A stretch of 27,655 nucleotides of DNA from SXOA01 sp046593355. Lineage in GTDB: Bacteria > Planctomycetota > Planctomycetia > Pirellulales > Pirellulaceae. Location of the stretch: assembly GCA_046593355.1 (NCBI GenBank), contig JBKJNY010000172.1, forward strand, positions 1 to 27,655, written 5' to 3'. Positions 14,651-23,700 of this stretch are shown piece after piece. The position numbers were made by a program, and so were the translations under genes. Below the pieces are notes generated by a model that was not told where the DNA came from, did not search any database, and worked only from the letters and a program-made list of their open reading frames with translations. Position 1 is the stretch's first letter. Each line of letters begins with the position of its first letter.

Positions 14651-16522
14651 CTACAGCCACTTCGCCAGCGGCCCTCCCCGCGCTGCCAGAGCGTCAATCT
14701 TCTTCGCCACGTCGGGATCAGGGATCAGCGGCGGGGCGTGGTGCGGCTTGATGCGAGCGTCGATGAGGAGGGGGCCGGTGCAGCCCCAGTGCTTCTGCTC
14801 GGTGAACACACCAAAGCCGCTGATGTCGGCGGCGGGATTGCTGCGGGTGAAAGTGACCCAGAGGAAGTTGCCGAGCGTGCGAGCGGTGAATTCGCTGTCG
14901 TCGACAAGCACGAGCAAGGGAAGGTGGTCCGTGCCCGTGCCCGAGATTTGAGATTTGAGATTTGAGATTTGAGATTTGGAGTTCTCAAATTTCAAATCTG
15001 AAATCTCAAATCCTTCCGCCTCCACGGCAACCACTCCCGGCAAACAGAGCCGCGGATTCTTCAACCCCTCCGGCAGCCGCAAATCACCCGACAATTCAGT
15101 CGCCAGCGTGCGTATCGGCTTTCCCGCCGCGGCGATGACGACCTTGGAGCCCATGTTCAGCCCGTCGCCGCTGTAGTCGAGGGTGTCGATGGTGGTGCGG
15201 GTGTGAAAGTGCAGGTCTCGCCGCCAGTCGACCCGCTCCAGCAGATGCCGGAAGAAGGCCGGAATGTCGTGCAGGTGGAGCTGCTCGTTATCGAATTGGT
15301 TCACGATGAGCAGATACTTGGCCAGCGACATCTGCCCCTGCCCCAAAATCGCGCTCGCCTGCGTCAGTAATTCCTGCGGACGGCCGGCATTCTGATACGG
15401 TGTGTACCGCTCGCTGCCGATGGCGAGGAGCAGCGGATGAACGCCGGCAGCATCGACAGCGTGAACTTCCTTGACGCCGGGAATCACCGTGGGAATGACC
15501 GGCCCTGTCAGCTCGTGGATGAGCTGGCCGAAGGTGGTGTCCTCCTGCGGCGGACGGCCGACAACGGTGAACGGCCAGACGGCATCTTCACGGCAGTAGA
15601 CTCTCTCGACCTTCAGCACGGGAAAGTCGTGAGCCAAGCTGTAATACCCCAAATGATCGCCGAACGGTCCCTCCGGCAGTTGCTTGCCCTGAATGACGGT
15701 GCCGCTGATGCAAAAGTCGGCGTCGGCATAGATGGGGAGGTCATCGCCGCGGCAAATCATGGGGATGCGTTGGCCGGCCAGCGCCCCGGCAAAAGTCAAC
15801 TCGCTCATCCCTTCCGGCAGCGGCATCACAGCGGCTAGCGACATCGCCGGATGCCCGCCCACAAAGATATTCACTCGCAGCGGCCGGCCGGCTTGCACCG
15901 CGGCCGTGTGATGCACGCCGATGCCGCGATGAATCTGATAATGCAGCCCGATTTCTTCATCCGGCCGGTACGAACCGCCGGAGAGCTGCACGCGGTACAT
16001 TCCCAGGTTCGATTTCGCCAGGCCGGGCTGCGTGACGTCTTCGGTATAAACCTGCGGCAGCGTGATGAAGGCTCCGCCGTCATTCGGCCAGGAAACAAGC
16101 TGCGGCAAATCGTGAATGCGAATCTGCTCGGCCAGCACCGGTCCGCGGCTGACTCGCTTGGGTTGCATTCGCCACGCCGTCAGCGGGGCGGAAAGATACC
16201 GCGCCGGCTGGCGGAAGAAGGCTGTCGGGTCAATCTTAAGCTCAATCGCCCGGCGGACCCGCTCGTAGGTGTGGCGGAACAGGTAGCGGGCCCGTTCCAA
16301 AGTGCCGAACAGGTTGCTCACCATCGGAAAGCGGCAGCCCTTCACCTTGGCGAAGAAGATCGCCGGCCCACCCGATAGATACACCCGCCGCTGAATCTCC
16401 GCCGCCTCCAGCCGGGGGTCGATTTCGTCCTCCAGCCGCACGACATGCCCCTCCTTCTCCAGGTCGAGCAGATGGCGGCGAAGCGAGAACATGCGTGAAA
16501 AGCTCGAAGGTGATATGTTCAT
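14651..16522 (-). CDS. UbiD-family prenylated-FMN-dependent decarboxylase
   Basis: The protein has 623 residues. UbiD enzymes decarboxylate or carboxylate aromatic and unsaturated acids using prenylated FMN. Diagnostic stretches are SNLGMYRVQL at 171-180, GIGVHHT at 200-206, the EGPFGDHLGYY active-site motif at 284-294 (as EGPYGDHTGYY in E. coli UbiD), VGRPPQED at 321-328, and the C-terminal LVLVDD near 537. It is longer than E. coli UbiD (about 497), partly through a 23-residue in-frame insertion (505-527) from a heptamer DNA repeat. I start at 16522. The frame is open to 16780, but those residues are low-complexity and read through a palindrome. Position 16492 (MFSLRRHLLDL) is another candidate. 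No ubiX is nearby, so the substrate is unknown. Confidence 0.88.
   Translation of the reverse strand: MNISPSSFSRMFSLRRHLLDLEKEGHVVRLEDEIDPRLEAAEIQRRVYLSGGPAIFFAKVKGCRFPMVSNLFGTLERARYLFRHTYERVRRAIELKIDPTAFFRQPARYLSAPLTAWRMQPKRVSRGPVLAEQIRIHDLPQLVSWPNDGGAFITLPQVYTEDVTQPGLAKSNLGMYRVQLSGGSYRPDEEIGLHYQIHRGIGVHHTAAVQAGRPLRVNIFVGGHPAMSLAAVMPLPEGMSELTFAGALAGQRIPMICRGDDLPIYADADFCISGTVIQGKQLPEGPFGDHLGYYSLAHDFPVLKVERVYCREDAVWPFTVVGRPPQEDTTFGQLIHELTGPVIPTVIPGVKEVHAVDAAGVHPLLLAIGSERYTPYQNAGRPQELLTQASAILGQGQMSLAKYLLIVNQFDNEQLHLHDIPAFFRHLLERVDWRRDLHFHTRTTIDTLDYSGDGLNMGSKVVIAAAGKPIRTLATELSGDLRLPEGLKNPRLCLPGVVAVEAEGFEISDLKFENSKSQISNLKSQISGTGTDHLPLLVLVDDSEFTARTLGNFLWVTFTRSNPAADISGFGVFTEQKHWGCTGPLLIDARIKPHHAPPLIPDPDVAKKIDALAARGGPLAKWL
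14943..15011. repeat. Heptamer inverted-repeat element inside the UbiD-like gene
   Basis: There are five tandem GAGATTT units (14943-14977), a short GGAGTT spacer, then four degenerate CTCAAAT units in the opposite sense (14984-15011). It is 69 bp, exactly 23 codons, so the reading frame is kept. It encodes a Ser/Lys/Gln/Ile stretch with NLKSQIS. Confidence 0.9.
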
Positions 16523-16523
16523 G

Positions 16524-16591
16524 GTAGTCCGCTCACTCCGTGAGCGCGGTATTTCAGTAATACCGGCCGGCACACGGAGTGTGCCGGCTAC
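16524..16591. repeat. Double palindrome between divergent UbiD and hypothetical genes
   Basis: One hairpin is CCGCTCA-CTCCG-TGAGCGCGG (16529-16549), the other GCCGGCACA-CGGAG-TGTGCCGGC (16567-16589). A smaller palindrome, GGTATT/AATACC, lies between them. It abuts the ATG at 16522 and is in the same family as 6798-6848. Confidence 0.8.
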
Positions 16592-16632
16592 TTTCGCATT
16601 TTGCCACGCCGCTGCCGAACCGACTATCCGCA

Positions 16633-17121
16633 ATGCCCGACAATCTGCTCCCTTCTTCCGCGAATGAAGCCCGCTGGGCCGAGACCTGGCAGGAACTGGG
16701 GCAGGGCGCGCCGACCTTGGCGGGTCTCGCGCGGGTCTGCAGTCTGAGCATGGCGACCGGCGGGGAGAAGGGCCTCGCACTCTCGCCGGAGGCGAAGACC
16801 ATCCTGTTCGCGGCTCGCAAGCGGGCGGTGATTGAGGTGAAAGGAGCCAACCGGGCCTTCGATGCTCCCGGCCGCATGTTGGCCGTCTATGTGGAAACGG
16901 AGCCCGACCGAACCCTGATTTTCCGCAGCCGCGAGAACCCGGTGGTGACCATTCGCTTCCTCGCCGGCTTTCGCGAGCTCTGTGCGGCGGGACTGGTCAT
17001 GCATCATATTTACCAGGAGTTTTCGCTGACCCGCGAGGGCGTGGACCTGGCGGCGGCGGTTCCAGCAGCGGAGGTAGAGGCCCTGCTGGGCCTGGCGACG
17101 GACGTGGGGTTCCACGAATAG
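16633..17121 (+). CDS. Hypothetical 162-residue protein
   Basis: I do not recognise the family. The protein starts MPDNLLPSSANEARW and has no signal peptide or membrane segment. The central part (about 50-110) alternates strands (AKTILFAARKRAVIEVKGA, GRMLAVYVETEPDRTLIFRSRENPVVTIRF). The C-terminal part (about 115-160) is helical, with FRELCAAGLVMHHIYQEFSLTREGVDLA looking like a winged-helix HTH end where a short hairpin follows the recognition helix. Codon use is GC-rich like its neighbours. The in-frame ATG at 16579 lies in the palindrome and is unlikely. It is divergent from the UbiD gene. Confidence 0.7.
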   Translation: MPDNLLPSSANEARWAETWQELGQGAPTLAGLARVCSLSMATGGEKGLALSPEAKTILFAARKRAVIEVKGANRAFDAPGRMLAVYVETEPDRTLIFRSRENPVVTIRFLAGFRELCAAGLVMHHIYQEFSLTREGVDLAAAVPAAEVEALLGLATDVGFHE

Positions 17122-17222
17122 TGAAGTTGCAACGTGTTTCTTTGCCCCATGATAAGGTGGTAACAACCCGCATAAAAACTACGCAGACTTTCTATTTTAC
17201 CCTTTGCGCAAAGTCTGGCACC

Positions 17223-17250
17223 TTGACGTAGCCTGTGCGACCCCTACATT
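17223..17250 (+). promoter_or_regulatory. Possible sigma-70-type promoter
   Basis: TTGACG (17223-17228) and TACATT (17245-17250) are 16 bases apart, about 80 bases before the small secreted protein gene at 17333. Confidence 0.4.
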
Positions 17251-17332
17251 CACCCATCTGCGCGGCTTCATGGGAGAAGGTCCCACGGAGGGACGCGTAG
17301 GATTGGACTGTTTTCTGAAAGGGTCAATGGAA

Positions 17333-17587
17333 ATGAAGTACCTGATTCTCGCCGTGGCGCTCGTCGCCTCTCTGGCCACCGCTGATTTCGCCGAAGCTCG
17401 CGGCCGTCGCGGCTGCTCCAGTTGTGGCGGATGCCCCGGCGGCGTATGTGCGGTGCCGGCAGCTCCTGCTCAGAAGGGTTATGCGGAAGCGCCCAAGCCC
17501 GAGGCCGCCGTCACCGCCGCTGCATCTGCTCCTGTTCCGCAGACCACCACGGTTGCGACCTATCGCCGCTTCGGCCGCCGCCGTTAA
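17333..17587 (+). CDS. Small secreted Cys/Gly-rich protein
   Basis: The protein has 84 residues. MKYLILAVALVASLATADFAEA is a clear signal peptide with Ala-x-Ala cleavage before RGRRG. The mature start has RGRRGCSSCGGCPGGVC: four cysteines in twelve residues as C-xx-C-xx-C-xxxx-C, which could bind metal or form disulphides. An Ala/Pro-rich middle and a basic end (YRRFGRRR) follow. Start choice: the ATG at 17333 has AAAGGG nine bases upstream, and the one at 17327 would add two residues. Its own promoter and terminator mark it as a separate transcript. The function is unknown. Confidence 0.8.
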   Translation: MKYLILAVALVASLATADFAEARGRRGCSSCGGCPGGVCAVPAAPAQKGYAEAPKPEAAVTAAASAPVPQTTTVATYRRFGRRR

Positions 17588-17598
17588 GCGAATTTGCT

Positions 17599-17657
17599 AG
17601 CAGCAAAAATGCTGCTTGTTCCGCAGGAGAGCGAGGGACCGACTCTCCTTTCTTTTT
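17599..17657 (+). terminator. Terminator after the small secreted protein
   Basis: A first hairpin AGCAGCA-AAAA-TGCTGCT (17599-17616) is followed by GGAGAG (17626-17631) pairing with CTCTCC (17643-17648). A TTTCTTTTT run comes next. The second hairpin is the likely terminator and faces the nfo stop. Confidence 0.75.
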
Positions 17658-17664
17658 GCGCCGG

Positions 17665-18522
17665 TCACTTCACCAGTCCTCGCAGTACCCGTAGGTTCAC
17701 TACATCCCACTCTTCCCCCGCGGTGTTCTTTTCCTTGGCCGTTTCCAGGTACATGGGCACCTTGAGGAACCGTTTGTCCGAGAGCAGCAGGCGGAAGGGC
17801 TCGAGGCCGAGTTCCCCTTCTCCAATGTGTTCGTGCCGGTCGACCCGGGAACCGAGCTCGCGCTTGCTGTCGTTGAGGTGGATGGCTTTAATCAGACCGA
17901 TTCCGACAGCGCGGTCAAACTCTTTCCAGGTGGCCTTGAATTCATCCACCGTCCCCAGCGGATAGCCGGCGGCGAAGGCGTGGCAGGTATCAAAACAGAT
18001 GCCGAGGCGGCTTTTGTCCCTGACCCCGGCAATCATCGCGCCTAATTGCTCAAATCTCCAGCCCAAATTGCTCCCCTGGCCGGCCACGTTTTCCAGGAGC
18101 GGAATAGCCGCCAGATTCTGCGTGCGGGCGGCGATTTCGTCCAGGGCCCGCACAATGGAGGCAAGGCCCTCCTCCTCCGTCGCCGTCGTATGCGAGCCCG
18201 GATGCACCACCACGTAGGGAATTCCGAGCTGCTCCGCGCGCTGCAGCTCCACCACCAACGAATCCACACTCTTTTGCCACAGCTCATCTACGGGCGACGC
18301 CAGGTTGATGAGATAGGAAGCATGAGAAAGCGGATGCGTGATTTTCTTCTCCGCCAGCGCCCCTCGGAACTGATCCGCTTCTCCCGCCGTGATTTCCTTC
18401 GCCCGCCACTGGTTGTTGTTCTTCGTAAAAAGCTGCACGCAGTCGCAGCCCACTGCATGAGCCGAATCGACCGCCTTGTAGTAGCCTCCCGCGATGGAGA
18501 GATGAGAGCCGAGGATGGGCAT
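17665..18522 (-). CDS. nfo: Endonuclease IV (AP endonuclease, deoxyribonuclease IV)
   Basis: The protein has 285 residues, the same length as E. coli Nfo. It cuts DNA 5' of abasic sites in base excision repair using three zinc ions. All nine metal ligands are present: His67, His107 (HPGSH), Glu144 (LENVAGQ), Asp178 and His181 (GICFDTCHAFAAGY), His215 (HLNDSK), Asp228 and His230 (DRHEHIG), and Glu260 (YLETAK). The ATG at 18522 gives the canonical MPILGSHLSIAGG start. Further upstream codons are not family-like. It lies 58 bases downstream of the peptidase-like gene on the same strand, so they may share a transcript. Confidence 0.97.
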   Translation of the reverse strand: MPILGSHLSIAGGYYKAVDSAHAVGCDCVQLFTKNNNQWRAKEITAGEADQFRGALAEKKITHPLSHASYLINLASPVDELWQKSVDSLVVELQRAEQLGIPYVVVHPGSHTTATEEEGLASIVRALDEIAARTQNLAAIPLLENVAGQGSNLGWRFEQLGAMIAGVRDKSRLGICFDTCHAFAAGYPLGTVDEFKATWKEFDRAVGIGLIKAIHLNDSKRELGSRVDRHEHIGEGELGLEPFRLLLSDKRFLKVPMYLETAKEKNTAGEEWDVVNLRVLRGLVK

Positions 18523-18580
18523 GAATTTGCGGTCCGAGGTTTGCGAACAGTACTGCTGAAGCGTACCGGACAACCACAGA

Positions 18581-19732
18581 TTACTGCACGCTCCGCATGT
18601 AGCGCAGGAATTCTGTGTCGAGGGCACCTAAATCGCTGCCGAAGTGTTTTTTGAACATTGCCAGTCGGAACTCGGCTCCTTCTTCCACCAGTTGCGGCTG
18701 TTTGGCGAGTTCTTGGACGTAGTCGATGTACTTGGGCTCGCGTTTGCGGAGCAGGAAGTAGTTGAGAGCCCAGGCTTCGGCGTAGGCATCGCCGGCGGTG
18801 GTGGGGTCGCGGAACCGCTTGTCGTCAGAGAGGAGCGTGGTCAGGGAATCGGCGGGGCGGTCGCGGAGGGACTTGCGAAAGTTGAACAGATTCACGCGGT
18901 TCACGCCGCCGATGTCCTTCCAGCCTTTGGCGCTTTGCAGATCCGGTGTTTCAAAGTAGATGGCGATCCCCTCGCTGACCCAAAACGGGTTGTCGGCAAA
19001 GCGAGCTTCCAGACCGCTGTTGTAAGCCAGTTGGTGCGTGGCCTCGTGGATGATGGTGGCCACGGTCCGCTCCGCCTCCGGCTGGGAGAGGATGGCGTTG
19101 ATGCGAGCCGCCGAGTTGCGGTCCCCTTTGATGCGCAGCTCCTCGACACCGGTCAGGTCGTACATGTTGACCTGGTTCGACTGCAAGCTGTAGTAGCCGA
19201 TGATGGACTTCGTCGCTTCGCCCAGCTCTTTGCGGGAATACAGGGCGTATGACTCCTGGTTTTCAAAAACGAGGGCGATGAGCGGAAACTCCGGCTCATG
19301 CAGATCCAGCTTGCGGTACTTCCAGTAGGTATAGAAGGCGTCAAAGAGTCGTTCGTACAGGCCGCCGACCCACTTGGCGTAACCCGGCGAAGTGTTGTAG
19401 CAAAAGACGTAGTGCTTGGTCTGATGGATTTTGAAGCCGGGCAAATCGCCGGTGAGCTTCTTCGCCAGTTCGTCCTTGGTGAGCGGCTTGAAGGGCTTGT
19501 CGTCCTTGCGGCGGGCGACGACTTCTTCCTTGGGGAGCGGCCAAAGAACCCCATCCCGGGTAAGCAACAATACGCCCCCGTCCTGGGCTTCCACTTCGAT
19601 GCGGCCTTCCAGCTCGGTTTTCGTGCCGTTCTTGTCGATCGTGACGAAGTCGACGGCGAGGACGGCTCGCGCACAACAGATTACGAGCGAAGCGGTCAAT
19701 ACAAGACGCGCAAGTAGTGGGAGAAAGGACAT
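18581..19732 (-). CDS. Secreted gluzincin-like zinc peptidase (DUF1570-type)
   Basis: The protein has 383 residues. The ATG at 19732 begins a signal peptide (MSFLPLLARLVLTASLVICC, cleavage near AVLA at 23-26). Residues about 27-75 form a small strand-rich domain (VTIDKNGTKTELEGRIEVEAQDG) like the SLA1-type module common in planctomycete secreted proteins. The catalytic part has IIHEATHQLAYNSG, with His229-Glu230-x2-His233, and WVSEGIAIYF with Glu254 as third zinc ligand, the gluzincin pattern. This arrangement fits the DUF1570 family first seen in Rhodopirellula. The C-terminal YAEAWALNYFLLRK and LDTEFLRYM helices are also typical. It is likely an extracytoplasmic metallopeptidase with unknown substrate. 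It is divergent from the UVR-motif gene. Confidence 0.87.
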   Translation of the reverse strand: MSFLPLLARLVLTASLVICCARAVLAVDFVTIDKNGTKTELEGRIEVEAQDGGVLLLTRDGVLWPLPKEEVVARRKDDKPFKPLTKDELAKKLTGDLPGFKIHQTKHYVFCYNTSPGYAKWVGGLYERLFDAFYTYWKYRKLDLHEPEFPLIALVFENQESYALYSRKELGEATKSIIGYYSLQSNQVNMYDLTGVEELRIKGDRNSAARINAILSQPEAERTVATIIHEATHQLAYNSGLEARFADNPFWVSEGIAIYFETPDLQSAKGWKDIGGVNRVNLFNFRKSLRDRPADSLTTLLSDDKRFRDPTTAGDAYAEAWALNYFLLRKREPKYIDYVQELAKQPQLVEEGAEFRLAMFKKHFGSDLGALDTEFLRYMRSVQ

Positions 19733-19937
19733 AGGATTGAGAGACGGGTGGCGAGTGTCAAACCCCTGCACAGTTAGTATACACTCTCCCTCTTTCGCAT
19801 CGCACGGCAGTTGATTTCCGAATCACGGCTGGAGTTGCCGCCGGCCACGCTGTCAACCGTCTAATGCCCGATGCGGGCGATTTTTCCAAAGTCTGAAAAA
19901 CAGTCGAATTCCAAGCCTGCACTTTGCGAAACCCGGT

Positions 19938-19946
19938 TGGTATAAT
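19938..19946 (+). promoter_or_regulatory. Extended -10 promoter before the UVR-motif gene
   Basis: TGGTATAAT (19938-19946) is a consensus TATAAT with a TGn extension, 57 bases before the ATG at 20003. No clear -35 is seen. Confidence 0.5.
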
Positions 19947-20002
19947 CCACTGCGTACCTTGAAGAAACGCAACCACCCTGAGGACGGCTTTGCCGCCAGG
20001 TG

Positions 20003-20746
20003 ATGTCACGACGCGATAATATTGACCGCCTCTTGCGCGACTGGCCCTACGACCCCAGCGGAATCAGCGTCCGCAAAAAGAAGGGGACCGACGGCCGCGA
20101 TGTGCTGCAAATGCGGCTGGATTTGGGCCTGCTGCAACTGGAAGTCAAAGGCCGGCCCGATGGGACGCGCCCGCACGGCTGCGAATCGTTCTACGATTAC
20201 CTCGTCCGCCGCACGCTCGACGACGGCAACGAATACACGATGACCGAGGAAGAGTGCGACGAGGCGGATCGGGAGTTCGTGCAGTACTATCACCGCCGCA
20301 TCTGCTGGCTGGCCCTGCGGGACTTCACCCTGGCGATGGCCGACGCCCAGCACACGCTCAAGCTGATGGACTTCTGCCGCGAGCATTCCCCCGACGAGCA
20401 GTGGACGATGAGCCACGAGCAATATCGCCCGTTTGTCATGTTCCACCGCACCCAGGCCGCCGCCCTGGCCGCCCTCGGCGACAAGGGAGCCGAAGCCGCC
20501 GTCGAGGAGCTCAACAAGGGACTCGACGAGATCAAGCAGGTCTTCGTCGACTACGAAGCCGAGGAAGAGTTCGACGACGACGAGCTCGTCAGCCGCCTGA
20601 TGGAGCTCCGCGAATCGCTGCGGCAGCACTTCCACGTCGGCCGTACGCTGCAAGAGCAGCTTTCCGATGCCGTCGCGGGAGAGAAGTACGAGCTCGCCGC
20701 GCAGATTCGCGACGAGCTCAATCGGCGGAACACGCGGGCGCGATAG
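20003..20746 (+). CDS. UVR-motif (UvrB/UvrC-type) protein
   Basis: The protein has 247 residues. The last 33 residues hold a UVR motif (LQEQLSDAVAGEKYELAAQIRDELNRR at about 216-242), the helical hairpin by which UvrB and UvrC interact and which also occurs in McsA and ClpC. The first 90 residues (DWPYDPSGISVRKKKGTDGRDVLQMRLDLGLLQLEVKGRPDG) are strand-rich and of unknown fold. Residues 95-205 are helical, TPR-like, with an acidic run (EAEEEFDDDE). No nuclease or helicase motif exists, so it is an adaptor rather than an excinuclease. The ATG at 20003 is preferred to the GTG at 20000. It ends six bases from the stop of the facing Rad50-like ATPase gene. Confidence 0.85.
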   Translation: MSRRDNIDRLLRDWPYDPSGISVRKKKGTDGRDVLQMRLDLGLLQLEVKGRPDGTRPHGCESFYDYLVRRTLDDGNEYTMTEEECDEADREFVQYYHRRICWLALRDFTLAMADAQHTLKLMDFCREHSPDEQWTMSHEQYRPFVMFHRTQAAALAALGDKGAEAAVEELNKGLDEIKQVFVDYEAEEEFDDDELVSRLMELRESLRQHFHVGRTLQEQLSDAVAGEKYELAAQIRDELNRRNTRAR

Positions 20747-20752
20747 CGAGTG

Positions 20753-23700
20753 CTACAAATCCCAGCCGCTCCACGGATTCTCAAGGGGCGGAGCGCTGGC
20801 AACTGGTTTGGGACTCTTGCGACCGGCCGTCACGGCTTCCACGCCAGCGGTCTCTTCCTCGTCCCAGTACACTTCCGGCGATCCCCAGGTGAAGCGCGGG
20901 AGCCGGCGGCGAATGAGCTTGGGGGGAGCGGGAGGATCGATGCGAGCAATCCTAGTCGGTTCGGGAGCCAGAGTCAGAGGGGGCTCCACCGCCGGCGCGG
21001 GAAGGGGCGCTACCGGCCAGAAGACGGGAAGCTTGCTGGCGACTGCGGCAGGGGCCGGGGTCGTTTCCACAGGAATCTCGAACTCGTTGGTGGGATAGAA
21101 CCACTGTTCTTCTTTTTCCACCCGCGCGAGCAGCTCGTTGGGGTCCGGCCAGTGAAACCGCTGCGGCTCTTCTTCGGGAACGATGACCGGGGGAGGTGGC
21201 GGCGGAAGCTCAACGACTGGCTCGGGTTTGGCTTTCTTCCGCTTGGGCTTTTCGGGCTCGGGCGGAGGAGGCGGCAGTACGGCGACAGGCTCGACGACTC
21301 GTCCGTGGCGCGCGGGCAGCAGGCGGACTTCGGTTTGGGCTTCTTCAAAAATCCGCATAATGTGCTCGTGGCACGTGAACATCAGGATTTGCTGACCGTC
21401 CTTGGCGAAGTCGCGGAACAAGCCGGCGGCAGCGCGGACGCGGTCGGCATCCAGGTTTACCAATACGTCGTCGAAGACCAGGGGCAACAGCGCCCCGCGG
21501 CGTGCGAACGATGATGCCAACGCCAGCCGCAGGCTGATGTAGACGGCTTCCCTAGTGCCGCGGCTGAGGACGTCGAGCGGCAGGGATTTGGCGTGCTCGT
21601 CTTCAATGAGGAGTACCCGGCGGTCGAGCGGCATCCAGACCCGGCGATACTGGCCGAGCGTGAGCTGGGCCAGGTATTTGGAGGACTCCAGCAGCGTCTG
21701 CGGCTGGCGGTCGGTCTCGTAGGTCTTGCGGACGGAATCGAGGGCCCGGCCGATGAGGGCCAGCACTTGCCAACGGCGGACGGCGACCTTGAGCTGTTCC
21801 TCCACCTGGCTGAGCTGCTGTTTGGCGCTTCCCAGCCGTCGGTCTTTCTCGAGCAGTTGCATTTCATGGGTGCAGGCTCCACGGCGTTCGTGGATGCCCG
21901 CCAGACGCGTGCGGACTTCATGCAGATGGGTCATCCGCTGGTCCCAGCGGGCTTGCAAGTCACGACCTTCGCGGGCAAACAGACCGGCGATTTGATCCTC
22001 CGTGAATTGCCCCGCCAGAGCGGACTGGATTTTCTGGGATATCTCCTCACGGTGCTTCCGCAAATCGGTGGCGCGGGCCGCTTCGGCAGCAACCTGGCGG
22101 AAAGCGGGCATGTCGATGACGCCGGCCAGTTGCAGCAGAGCGCTCCGTTTGCGGGCGGCTGAGCGGATCTTCATCCCGAACCGTGACCGCAGCGTCTTGA
22201 GCCTTTTGATTTTCTTGACGATGCTCTGCCGCAAATCCAGAACTTCCTGCTCCTGCACGAGGGCCTGGGCAAGCTGGCGGAGCATCGGCTGCGGCTTGTC
22301 GCTGGCGGGGGTCAGGCGGATATCGGTAAAAAGCTGCTGGATGCGGGCCGCCACGGCCTGGACCTCGCGCTCGCGCTGTTCGAGCTCGCCGCGGCGCTCG
22401 TCGCGACGGCGGCGGAGCTCCTGCACCTGGTCGCTGTTCTTCAAAACGTGCTTGACCTTCTGCAACGGGAAATCCTGCGGCAAGCCGACGCTGCGGAGTG
22501 CCTCTACCCAGCGGGTACGAACTGTCTTGTGCGTTTCCTGCGCTTCCGCCAGCTTACGCTGAGCCAATTGATGCCGCTGCTCGGCACTCAGGCGCTCATT
22601 GGTGAGCGGCGACAATCGTTCCAGCTCCCGCAGTTCCACTTCCGCTTCACGGAGGCGAGCATCCAGAGCGCCGCCACCAGCCGGTAGCTCCACATCAAGC
22701 TCATCACGCTCCTGCTTGGCCTTGGCCGTTTCGTTCTTCGCTTGCTCGAGCTGGCGTCGATTGTCCGAGATGTCGTCTTCGGACTTGCGCTCCAAAAACA
22801 GTTTCATCCCCGCGGAGCCGCCGGAAAGCATGAGCCCGAAGAGCAGGTACGGCCCGCTGCTGGAAACCCAGTTGTTCCAGCCCCCAAACATGCCAATGAG
22901 CAGCAGCATCACGCCGGCGGAGAAAATCAACCCCAATGCCGCGGTAATCCGCACCGGCAGCTCGGTGAACTCCTGCATCTCCTCCCCCTCGAATTCCAAC
23001 TCTTCGCGTCGCCGAGCGAGCTGGTCAATCTTCTCTTCCAGTTGAATCCGTTTTCGCAGCAGGGCCACCCGCTGTCCGACGGTCTGTACCCCTTCCTGCA
23101 AGTCCTCCGCCTTTCGGTTCTTTGCACTGGCCGTGAACTTGCCGCTGAGGATCTCGAATTCCCGCTGGGCAACTTCGGCCTCCTGTTTGGCCGCGTCGAG
23201 AGTTTCGCTCGCCTCCCGTAACTGCACGGCAGGCTTCTTGAGCACGGAATAGTTGTCCGCGGAAAGCTCGTCTTTGCTTCCCTTGGCAGCTCCGATTTGC
23301 TGCTCGATTTCGGCATCCAGGCGGCGGATATCGTCCTTGAGTTTCTGAATCTGGCTTTCCAGCGCGATGATCCACTGCGTCTGCTCGCCGAGGGCCTCAA
23401 TCCGGTTGGCCTGGGCGAGGAGCGGTCGATTGACAACGACCTCTCCCGCTTCCTGCCGAAGCTGTTTGCCGCGGAGGGCGATTTTCTTCACCTGCTTGCG
23501 GAGCGACTTGACCTTCCTGTTAAGCCCTTCCAGCTTTTCGACCGCCCGTTCGGGCAGTTGCTTGATGTCGCGCAGGGATCCAATCTGGCGCTCCAGGTCG
23601 GCACGCAGATTCCAGGAGCCTTGCACTTCGAGCGCGGCCTCGAAGAGGCGGTGACTGCCGTCGGTCTTGGAGAGCGTTCCTTCCAGCTCTTCAGCTTCTT

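Noticed and set aside
14943..15011. CRISPR-like array
   Set aside because: Units are seven bases with no spacers, and the block lies inside a coding frame.
16523..16780. N-terminal extension of the UbiD-like protein
   Set aside because: The added 86 residues read through a dispersed palindrome and the start of the divergent gene, and do not resemble UbiD N-termini.
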